Source: Clostridia bacterium
GTDB lineage: Bacteria; Bacillota; Clostridia; Oscillospirales; CAG-272
NCBI GenBank assembly: GCA_024404655.1
Contig: JAKSPR010000129.1
Coordinates: 1 to 7,668, forward strand
Direction of reading: 5' to 3'
DNA: 7,668 nt
Under the pieces are notes generated by a model. The model was not told the origin of the DNA. It made no database searches and saw only the letters and a program-made list of their open reading frames with translations. This document shows, in pieces, positions 1 through 5,928 of the stretch. Numbering within the stretch: position 1 is the first letter of the stretch; every line of letters begins with the position of its first letter. The position numbers and the translations under genes are program-made.

Positions 1-29
1 CTGGCTCCGGTGACAACAGCGATTTTCAT
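1..29 (-). CDS. Short-chain dehydrogenase/reductase, N-terminal fragment
   Basis: Only the first nine codons and part of a tenth are in the window; the gene continues past the left edge. They read MKIAVVTGA, the first beta strand and the start of the glycine-rich TGxxxGxG nucleotide-binding loop of classical SDR oxidoreductases. Its ATG overlaps the TGA of the MarR gene (ATGA), so the two are very probably translationally coupled and share a transcript. Substrate and full length cannot be judged. A different Rossmann-fold enzyme is possible but less likely, given the exact AVVTGA pattern. Confidence 0.7.
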
Positions 30-466
30 TTCGTTTCTCCTTCGCCGAGAATTGCATAAAGGATCCGATAAAGGCTTGCCGCATCCTCCGGTTTCAGATG
101 AATACAGGAGGACATCTGCATGGGAATATCGGCGGCTTTTTCTCTCAGCGCCATTCCTTCCCCGGTAATGCTGATATCCAGAAGACGCTCATCTTCCTTG
201 TTGTTGGAACGGGTGACAAGGCCCTTTTTTTCCATATTCTTGAGCACCGGCGTCAGGGTACCGGAATCAAGAAACAGCAGTTTTCCAAGATCCCGTACCG
301 TGATGGTTCTGTGTTCCCAGAGCACCATCAGACAGATATACTGGGTATAGGTAATATCCAGTGCATCGAGATAAGGCCGGTAGCGCTTGGTAATCTCGCG
401 GGATGCGGCATAGAGGGGAAAACAGAGCTGATTTTCAAGTTTCAGCGCATCGTAGTTCTTTTCCAT
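26..466 (-). CDS. ohrR: OhrR-type MarR-family peroxide-sensing repressor
   Basis: A 146-residue winged-helix repressor, the usual length of OhrR. In this family a reactive cysteine near the N-terminus is oxidised by organic hydroperoxides and the dimer then leaves DNA. From memory, the N-terminal MEKNYDALKLENQLCF matches the start of B. subtilis OhrR almost residue for residue, and the ATG at 466 places the sensing cysteine at residue 15, as in that protein. The helix-turn-helix lies at about 54-82 (LDSGTLTPVLKNME) and the wing carries KEDER at 90-94. A further cysteine at residue 121 is at about the spacing of the second cysteine of two-cysteine OhrR proteins. The start is debatable: AAAGGA at 482-487 is 15 bases from this ATG but 9 from an in-frame TTG at 470-472, which would add two residues. 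A GTG at 490 has no Shine-Dalgarno. No ohr gene is adjacent in the window. It lies 36 bases after the fucosidase and overlaps the SDR gene. Confidence 0.85.
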   Translation of the reverse strand: MEKNYDALKLENQLCFPLYAASREITKRYRPYLDALDITYTQYICLMVLWEHRTITVRDLGKLLFLDSGTLTPVLKNMEKKGLVTRSNNKEDERLLDISITGEGMALREKAADIPMQMSSCIHLKPEDAASLYRILYAILGEGETK

Positions 467-502
467 AGTCAAACAGGTGATTCCTTTCACAAAAGGGGAT
501 TC

Positions 503-1549
503 TTACTTCTTTGCAGCGTAGAGTTCAGCGGCACGGCGGAGGACATCCTGTGCTTCGCCGGGGATTCTGCCAAGTCCATCGGGACCGACATTGATCAGAT
601 AGTTGATGCCGTATTCATTCAGACGCAGACGGTTGTCTACCAGTTTTTCCGGTGCGACCCAGTTGTGGTCACGGTAGGAGTAGCCCCAGGAATGGTTCAG
701 CGTGCAGGCGGACTCATAAAGACCATAACGGCTTGGCTTGAAGCCGCCGATGCCGCGGTAGTCGATCTTTGCAGGATCAACCTTGGACATGGCGTCCCAC
801 GCCTCATGGCTTGCGGGGATTTCGTTGTCACCGAGGGAAACATAGTCATAAGCACCGCCGCCCAGTCTGGAGTTGACAAGACAGTCCGGCTGCAGACGCT
901 TGACGGTCTCATAAAGCCGCTTGCTCTGCTCTTCGGTAATGGTCATGGGTACGTCGAACCAGGTGAGCAGTACGTCGCCGTAATTGGTCATCAGTTCTTC
1001 GACCTGCGGAAGAATCTTATTTTCAAAGCAGATGGAGAAATTCTTGTCGGAAATATCCGGATAGTCCCAGCTGTTATCCCAGGAGACACCGGAGCAGGGG
1101 ATGTGGCGGGAGAGATATCCGCCGCCGTGCTTTTCGTGCCAGTCAAGGTCCTGAGAATAGTAGAAACCGATTTTCAACCCGTGCTTTGCGCAGGAATTTG
1201 CCAGTTCTCCGATGATATCACGTCCGAAGGGCGTTGCATCCACCACATTGTAGCGGTCAACCTTGGAATGGAACAGTGCAAAGCCGTCATGATGCTTGGT
1301 CGTGACGACGATATACTGCATGCCGCAGTCTTTTGCAAATTTTACCCATTCGTCAGCGTCAAAATAAATCGGATTGAACGCTTTTGCAAGCTGTTCGTAT
1401 TCACGCTCGGGAATTGCGAAGTAGGAGCCGATCCATTCGGCATAATCGCTGCTTTTTTTGCCGCGGTATTCGCCCGCGAGCAGGGAATAAAGACCGTAAT
1501 GGACCATCATGCCGTAACCGGCTTTTTTGAAGAATTCGACATTATTCAT
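503..1549 (-). CDS. GH29 alpha-L-fucosidase, catalytic domain only
   Basis: Hydrolyses terminal alpha-L-fucose from glycans, by family. The 348-residue protein has no signal peptide, so it should act in the cytoplasm on imported oligosaccharides. GH29 landmarks in order: YGMMVHYGLYS near the N-terminus, TTKHHDGFALF (about 83-93), the nucleophile strand LLTWFD with Asp199, GDNEIP at 240-245, NHSWGYSYRDHNW at about 286-297, and the closing INVGPDGLGRIP at 319-330. It stops just after the barrel, whereas many GH29 enzymes run past 400 residues with a C-terminal beta-sandwich. The acid/base is uncertain: Glu243 in GDNEIP is my best candidate, and Glu279 is another conserved acidic residue. The ATG at 1549 is chosen because GGAGG (1558-1562) is 8 bases upstream; the in-frame ATG at 1555 is only 2 bases from it. 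It lies 30 bases after the SulP gene, on the same transcript. Confidence 0.88.
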   Translation of the reverse strand: MNNVEFFKKAGYGMMVHYGLYSLLAGEYRGKKSSDYAEWIGSYFAIPEREYEQLAKAFNPIYFDADEWVKFAKDCGMQYIVVTTKHHDGFALFHSKVDRYNVVDATPFGRDIIGELANSCAKHGLKIGFYYSQDLDWHEKHGGGYLSRHIPCSGVSWDNSWDYPDISDKNFSICFENKILPQVEELMTNYGDVLLTWFDVPMTITEEQSKRLYETVKRLQPDCLVNSRLGGGAYDYVSLGDNEIPASHEAWDAMSKVDPAKIDYRGIGGFKPSRYGLYESACTLNHSWGYSYRDHNWVAPEKLVDNRLRLNEYGINYLINVGPDGLGRIPGEAQDVLRRAAELYAAKK

Positions 1550-1557
1550 GAGCATTT

Positions 1558-1562
1558 CCTCC
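1558..1562 (-). promoter_or_regulatory. Shine-Dalgarno of the fucosidase gene
   Basis: GGAGG on the minus strand, 8 bases before the ATG at 1549 and 2 bases before the ATG at 1555. This spacing decides the start in favour of 1549. Confidence 0.75.
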
Positions 1563-1579
1563 GGACTGATTTTGAATTT

Positions 1580-3124
1580 TTATTTTACAAACGCATCGTC
1601 TGTAAATCCGTTTTTGCGAAGTACCTTTTCCGGCTGGGACTGGACACCCACAAAGGTGAGCTTGGCGTCCTGTTTCTTTGCTTTTGCAGCCAATGCACAG
1701 ACATTCTTTGCGGCGGTTGCATCCATGGTGGGAACACCGGAAAGATCAAAGGTCACAGTTTTAGCAGCAGCAGGAAGCACGAAATTCATTTTGTCGGATG
1801 CGGCAAAGAACATGGGACCGGTGACAAGATAGGTAACCTTTTCGTCTTCTTCCTTTGTTTCGATCTCGGTGACGTCAGACATGCGCTTCATGAAGAGCAG
1901 AGCGGAAACCGCAATGCCGGCAGCAATGGCGACGACCAGATCAAAGACCACGGTGAGAACAAAGGTCAGGACAAGTACAAGAATGTCAGCCAGCGGTGCA
2001 GTCTTGCACAGATGGACAAAGGTACGCCATTCACTCATGTTGTATGCAACCATAAAGAGGATGGCGGCGATGACAGGCATGGGAATCCATGCGGCATAGG
2101 GCATGAGCAGGATCAGAATGAGGAACAGGAACACCGCGTGAACCATACCGGCAATGGGGCTTCTGCCGCCGTTCTTGACGTTGGCAGCGGTTCTTGCAAT
2201 GGCGCCGGTGGCGGGAATACCGCCGAAGATACCGGAGAAGATGTTGCCGACACCCTGAGCGATCAGCTCGGTGTTGGAATTGTGCTTATCTCCGATCATA
2301 CCGTCGGAGACAACGCAGGAAAGCAGGGATTCGATAGCCGCAAGAACAGCAATGGTCACAGCACTGGAAAAGAGCTTTGTGACAGTAGACAGCTCAAAGG
2401 CCGGCAGGGAGGGCATGGGAGGGGTTCTTGTAATGGTATAAAGATCACCGATCGTATTGCAGGTGAGAGGCGTGAACTTGACGATCACGATACCGACAAT
2501 GACCGCAATCAGAGACGGCGGGATCTTATTGACATATTTGATCTTCGGCAGGATGATGAGAATGGCAAGGCTGATACAGCCGACAACCAGAGCCTGCCAG
2601 TTGAGGGTGCCGAAGGAATGGACGATGGCTTCCACTTTTTCCGTGGTCTCAATGGGAGCAACACCGGGGCCGAAGGTCAGGCCGAGAAAATCCTTGATCT
2701 GACCGATGAGGATTGTCACGGCGATACCGGAGGTGAAACCGGTCGTGATGGTACAGGGAATATATTTGATCAGGCTTCCGCAGCGCAGAAGACCGAGGAT
2801 CACCAGCAGGATACCAGCCATGATGGTAGCGATGGTAAGGCCGCTGATGCCGAATTCAGCGACGATTCCGGCGACGATCGTGGCAAATGCCGCGGTGGGA
2901 CCGGAGATGTTGACACGGCTGCCGCCGAGGGCTGCAATGACAAAGCCTGCAACGATGGCTGTATACAGACCTTTTTCAGGGGAAACGCCGGATGCAATGG
3001 CGAGGGCGATGGACAGGGGGAGCGCGATGATGGCAACGATGATACCGGCGATGATATCCGATACCAGCTGCTTTCCGGAGTAGGATTTCAGTGTTGGGAT
3101 CAGCTTGGGTTCAAATGTTTTCAT
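1580..3124 (-). CDS. SulP (SLC26-like) anion transporter with C-terminal STAS domain
   Basis: Inner-membrane secondary transporter; SulP members carry sulfate, bicarbonate or dicarboxylates, and sequence alone does not settle which. From the ATG at 3124 it is 514 residues. The hydrophobic core spans about 20-415. It has SulP hallmarks: the first helix pair SDIIAGIIVAIIALPLSIA, GPTAAFA (75-81), the acidic residue Glu265 in the helix AAIESLLS, GDKHNSNTE (278-286) and FGGIPATGAIART (300-312). Glu265 probably matches the conserved acidic residue linked to proton coupling in SLC26 structures. A STAS domain fills about 428-512, with DLSGVPTMDATA at 460-471. Its composition suits a regulatory or dimerising role; I see no fused carbonic anhydrase. 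The start at 3124 has AAGGA 5 bases upstream (3130-3134); an ATG at 3142 adds six residues but has only a weak site and sits at the foot of a small hairpin (3145-3150 with 3164-3169). It is the first gene of a four-gene run. Confidence 0.9.
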   Translation of the reverse strand: MKTFEPKLIPTLKSYSGKQLVSDIIAGIIVAIIALPLSIALAIASGVSPEKGLYTAIVAGFVIAALGGSRVNISGPTAAFATIVAGIVAEFGISGLTIATIMAGILLVILGLLRCGSLIKYIPCTITTGFTSGIAVTILIGQIKDFLGLTFGPGVAPIETTEKVEAIVHSFGTLNWQALVVGCISLAILIILPKIKYVNKIPPSLIAVIVGIVIVKFTPLTCNTIGDLYTITRTPPMPSLPAFELSTVTKLFSSAVTIAVLAAIESLLSCVVSDGMIGDKHNSNTELIAQGVGNIFSGIFGGIPATGAIARTAANVKNGGRSPIAGMVHAVFLFLILILLMPYAAWIPMPVIAAILFMVAYNMSEWRTFVHLCKTAPLADILVLVLTFVLTVVFDLVVAIAAGIAVSALLFMKRMSDVTEIETKEEDEKVTYLVTGPMFFAASDKMNFVLPAAAKTVTFDLSGVPTMDATAAKNVCALAAKAKKQDAKLTFVGVQSQPEKVLRKNGFTDDAFVK

Positions 3125-3206
3125 GGAGTTCCTTGTAGTCATGGAAGCAGAATCTTTCAGGTGCTGCTTTTTGTGGATTTTGTCGTTCTATGGCGGCAAT
3201 AACTAT

Positions 3207-3236
3207 AGTATATCACGAATTCCGTGGGTTTGTCAA
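3207..3236 (-). promoter_or_regulatory. Sigma-A promoter of the SulP-fucosidase-ohrR operon
   Basis: On the minus strand, a perfect -35 TTGACA (3231-3236) and a -10 TATACT (3207-3212) are separated by 18 bases. Transcription should begin near 3200, giving a leader of about 75 bases to the ATG at 3124. The spacer holds CACG-AATTC-CGTG (3214-3226), a short imperfect palindrome that a repressor could use. Confidence 0.78.
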
Positions 3237-3302
3237 TAGAAGTTGCACGGTTAAAAGTTTATATTTTATTCATATTTTTATAACAAACAATCGCAGGAGG
3301 AT

Positions 3303-3311
3303 TGCTATAAT
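3303..3311 (+). promoter_or_regulatory. Extended -10 promoter of the polysaccharide deacetylase
   Basis: TGCTATAAT is a perfect TATAAT (3306-3311) preceded by the extended -10 TGn motif. No good -35 hexamer lies at 16-18 bases; AT-rich DNA upstream (3251-3285) may act as an UP-like element. Transcription would start near 3318 and give a leader of about 30 bases. It points away from the SulP promoter, with about 70 bases between the two core elements. Confidence 0.6.
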
Positions 3312-3331
3312 AATCTAAACAAATATTCATT

Positions 3332-3338
3332 AAAGGAG
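3332..3338 (+). promoter_or_regulatory. Shine-Dalgarno of the deacetylase gene
   Basis: AAAGGAG ends 10 bases before the ATG at 3349. The next in-frame ATG at 3361 would be 22 bases away, so 3349 is the better start. Confidence 0.75.
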
Positions 3339-3348
3339 ATATCATTTC

Positions 3349-4173
3349 ATGGGCATTATCATGAGATTTCCCGGCGGGCTTTCCAAAGCTCTGACCCTGA
3401 GCTACGACGACGGTGTGGCGCAGGATATCCGTCTTGTCGGAATCATGGCAAAACATGGCTTGAAGGGAACCTTCAACATCAATACCGGAACGATTGCCAA
3501 AAAAGACGCAGTCGGGGGCGGCAGAATGAGCGACGCACAGCTGATTCCGCTCTACCGTGATTCGGGCAATGAAGTAGCTGTTCACACGTATACCCATCCG
3601 CATCTTGAGGCCATGAGCGCGGTTCAGATCACAGAAGAGGTCCTGCGTGACCGTGCCGAGATCGAAAAACGCTTCGGAAAGATCACCCGCGGTATGGCAT
3701 ATCCCTACGGCAGCTATAATGATACGGTCGTAGATTGTCTGAAGGCATGCGGCATTGTTTATTCCAGAACCACTGTCAGCACAGGAAGCTTCGGTATTCC
3801 CACAGACTGGCTTCGGATGCCTGCTACCTGCCATCACAACGACGGCAGACTGATGACGCTCTGCGAGAAGTTCACGACCACTGAGCCGAGACCTCATGAT
3901 CAGCCGTGGCTGTTCTACCTGTGGGGTCACAGCTATGAGTTTGACAACAACGACAACTGGAACGTCATTGAAGAATTTGCCGAGAAGATCGGCGGCAGAG
4001 AAGATGTATGGTACGCCACCAACATTGAAGTCTACGATTACGTCAAGGCATACGAAGCTATCCGGTTCTCCATTGATAAGAAGACCGCAGAGAATCCCAC
4101 ATCCATCGACGTTTACTGCATGGTTGATGGAAAAGCGGTAAAGATTCCTGCCGGTTCCACAATTACCATCTGA
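3349..4173 (+). CDS. Cytoplasmic polysaccharide deacetylase (CE4/NodB homology)
   Basis: A 274-residue metal-dependent deacetylase-like protein. Family members remove N- or O-acetyl groups from sugars or act on related C-N bonds. The CE4 motifs are intact: LSYDDG with Asp20 and Asp21 (catalytic base and metal ligand), HTYTH with metal ligands His79 and His83, MAYPYG at 116-121, and LWGHSYEF at 191-198, whose His194 probably fills the motif-5 histidine role. The last 30 residues form a short beta-rich tail. There is no signal peptide or transmembrane segment, which is unlike secreted peptidoglycan or chitin deacetylases, so the substrate is likely an intracellular sugar or saccharide. It is monocistronic between its own promoter and a bidirectional terminator, and divergent from the SulP-fucosidase operon. 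A shared role with the fucosidase in glycan breakdown is possible but unproven. Confidence 0.88.
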   Translation: MGIIMRFPGGLSKALTLSYDDGVAQDIRLVGIMAKHGLKGTFNINTGTIAKKDAVGGGRMSDAQLIPLYRDSGNEVAVHTYTHPHLEAMSAVQITEEVLRDRAEIEKRFGKITRGMAYPYGSYNDTVVDCLKACGIVYSRTTVSTGSFGIPTDWLRMPATCHHNDGRLMTLCEKFTTTEPRPHDQPWLFYLWGHSYEFDNNDNWNVIEEFAEKIGGREDVWYATNIEVYDYVKAYEAIRFSIDKKTAENPTSIDVYCMVDGKAVKIPAGSTITI

Positions 4174-4179
4174 TCCTGC

Positions 4180-4233
4180 AAAAAACAATCCGGTCGCTGT
4201 CGGTTTTTATCCGGCAGCGACCGTTGCTTTTTT
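4180..4233. terminator. Bidirectional intrinsic terminator
   Basis: A 13-bp stem (4191-4203 with 4211-4223, one T-G wobble) has a 7-base loop. On the plus strand it is followed by TTGC and six T (4228-4233). On the minus strand the six A at 4180-4185 become the T-tract. It ends the deacetylase transcript from the left and the TetR operon from the right; the stop codon of the membrane protein (4232-4234) overlaps the plus-strand T-tract. Confidence 0.9.
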
Positions 4234-5035
4234 ATTTCTTCTTATTGAGATGATAGATCGGCAGGAAAGGAATGATGATCGGTGTTTTGTCAGCATACGC
4301 ATTATATACAGGATCGGCACCGTAACGGCCCATCTGCCGTTTTTCAAGGCGCTGTGCGCCGTTGAACATAATATAGACAATGCAGATATAGGCAATGACG
4401 GCGATCACCCACTGGGAAACAGCTTTGTATGCGGTGATACCGGAAATGAATACGCCGGTCCAGAAAATGATCTCACCGAGATAGTTGGGGCAGCGGACGA
4501 TTCTGTAAAGACCCTTCATTGCCACCATATCGGGATTTTCCTTTTTCTGTGCGGACTTCTGACGGTCTGCAGCAGATTCGAGAATCAGACCGCAGATGGA
4601 GATCACCATACCGATGAGGGGCAGAACGATATCCGTGCAGCCGTTCATATAGCGGTACAGCATCGGGCTCAACTGCATGGCGTACAGCACAGCGACACAG
4701 AGCCAGATGGAAACCATGACAAAGACAGGCAGTCTGTCCTTGTTGCCTGTGACCTCCTTGAAGGTCTTCTTATAGCTGATGGACTTGATCTCACGGATGA
4801 GAAGGAAGCCGGAAAGCCGCGCACCGTAAGCAATGAACAGGATCATCTGGAGCACTGCAAGCCAGAGAATGCTGCTCCCCCAGCCTTTTGCAAGTACCAG
4901 AGCGAGAACAGCGATACCGCCCCCTGCAATGGCAAAGCCATAGCCGATAGAAAGGAAGTAAACGTACTTATAGAAGCCGACTGCACAGAGAACCGCACAG
5001 ACAGCAAACAGAATACCGAGATAAGAAAGTCCCAT
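4232..5035 (-). CDS. DUF1295 / steroid 5-alpha-reductase-superfamily membrane protein
   Basis: A 267-residue polytopic membrane protein with about seven hydrophobic helices (roughly 5-22, 27-50, 55-80, 103-121, 135-153, 186-203, 207-225). The C-terminal third has the superfamily signature: RCPNYLGEIIFWTG at 181-194, close to the NYxGEIxEWxG segment of mammalian steroid 5-alpha-reductases. It ends with YNAYADKTPIIIPFLP at 244-259, matching their final YPKSRKALIPF-like stretch. In that superfamily this part binds NADPH (reductases) or S-adenosylmethionine (isoprenylcysteine methyltransferases). Reductase is the better guess here, because the neighbours are redox proteins. I do not see the Gln-Glu catalytic pair of SRD5A, so the chemistry is open. 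The start is supported by GGAGG six bases upstream. It is the last gene of the TetR operon, 12 bases after the SDR gene. Confidence 0.82.
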   Translation of the reverse strand: MGLSYLGILFAVCAVLCAVGFYKYVYFLSIGYGFAIAGGGIAVLALVLAKGWGSSILWLAVLQMILFIAYGARLSGFLLIREIKSISYKKTFKEVTGNKDRLPVFVMVSIWLCVAVLYAMQLSPMLYRYMNGCTDIVLPLIGMVISICGLILESAADRQKSAQKKENPDMVAMKGLYRIVRCPNYLGEIIFWTGVFISGITAYKAVSQWVIAVIAYICIVYIMFNGAQRLEKRQMGRYGADPVYNAYADKTPIIIPFLPIYHLNKKK

Positions 5036-5047
5036 CGTGTGCCTCCG

Positions 5048-5896
5048 TCAGTTCTTTTTGAAGCTCTGTTCAATGTAGGCTTTGAAGGACATATCGCCGT
5101 GCACGGTATCCCCGACCATTTCCTCGGTCATGGTCCACTTGCCGAACTTGATGACGCCTTCCTTGCCGTTCTTCTTGCACTTGTTGACAAAAGCAAGCAC
5201 GTCAAAGAGCATGGCAGGAGCGCGCTTGATAACGGGTTCTTTTCCGGCAGCAGCAAAACACAGCCGTGCGATTTCCTCATAGGAATAGGTTTCCTTGCCG
5301 CCGACATTGTAGGACTTGTTTTCATCGGTCATGTGTCCGACGATGAAGTCTGCAAAGTCTTCGGTGGAAATGACATTTGCGTGGATCGGCTTCTTGCCCA
5401 GCAGCGTGACCTCTCCTTTTTCGATCATCGGGCGGAAGACCTTGACGATATCATAGAAATATCCGGTGGGGCGGTAGATGACATAGGTCAGACCGCTCTT
5501 TTTCAGTTCTTCCTCAAACATGGCTTTGGCGTGGAGCATGGGAATATGCGGCGCCTTGTCGGCTTTGATGACAGAGACAAAGGCGAAGTTCTTAACGCCT
5601 GCCGCCTTTGCTTCGTTCAGAAGGTTGAGATTGCCCTGATAGTCGATATCATAAGCGCTGACGACCGCGGAGGCTTTGGTAAGTCCGATGGTCGTAACGA
5701 CGACATCCGCACCGTCGCAGAGGCCTTTCATGGTCTCGGGCTTGGTGGCGTCGATTTTGTGGAAGGTATAGTTTCCGTTGAGACCCAGGTCTTTTTCGAT
5801 CATATCAAGAGCCACAACTTCATGACCCTGGGCAAGGAGCGTTTTGAAAACGTCGGCTCCGAGATTTCCGTATGCACCTGCAAGAACTACTTTCAT
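5048..5896 (-). CDS. Atypical SDR / NAD(P)-binding protein (NmrA or divinyl-reductase-like)
   Basis: A 282-residue Rossmann-fold protein, a normal length for extended or atypical SDRs. The dinucleotide loop is GAYGNLG at 7-13, and Asp31 after the second strand (VVALD) hints at NAD(H) rather than NADP(H). DATKPET at 49-55 and the TTIGLT strand follow. The classical Tyr-x-x-x-Lys is absent: at that place stands HAKAMFEEEL (122-131), with SGLTYVIYRPTGYF at 134-147. This AKxxxE-SGLxYxxxRPxxFF layout is typical of NmrA/SDR_a5 and BciA-type divinyl-chlorophyllide reductase-like proteins. Whether it is a reductase or a binding/regulatory protein cannot be said. It may supply the hydride for the flavoprotein or the membrane protein in the same operon. 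AAAGGA lies about 10 bases before the ATG. Gaps are 32 bases to the gene before and 12 to the gene after. Confidence 0.85.
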   Translation of the reverse strand: MKVVLAGAYGNLGADVFKTLLAQGHEVVALDMIEKDLGLNGNYTFHKIDATKPETMKGLCDGADVVVTTIGLTKASAVVSAYDIDYQGNLNLLNEAKAAGVKNFAFVSVIKADKAPHIPMLHAKAMFEEELKKSGLTYVIYRPTGYFYDIVKVFRPMIEKGEVTLLGKKPIHANVISTEDFADFIVGHMTDENKSYNVGGKETYSYEEIARLCFAAAGKEPVIKRAPAMLFDVLAFVNKCKKNGKEGVIKFGKWTMTEEMVGDTVHGDMSFKAYIEQSFKKN

Positions 5897-5928
5897 ATTG
5901 TCAGATTCCTTTCTGTATGTCGTACTTA

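Noticed and set aside
467..502. Promoter and OhrR operator in front of ohrR
   Set aside because: The 36-base gap has no -10/-35 pair and no TACAATT-like inverted repeat.
3145..3169. Riboswitch or attenuator in the SulP leader
   Set aside because: Only a 6-bp stem (AAGCAG/CTGCTT) with a 13-base loop is present, with no T-tract and no known riboswitch core.
98..3202. 1034-codon open frame on the plus strand as a gene
   Set aside because: It runs antisense to three well-recognised genes, has no recognisable domain, a skewed Gly/Asp/His composition and passes through the SulP promoter. It is a shadow frame.
3259..4188. 309-codon minus-strand open frame opposite the deacetylase
   Set aside because: The plus strand encodes intact CE4 motifs behind a good Shine-Dalgarno; the minus frame has none and reads through both the promoter region and the terminator side.
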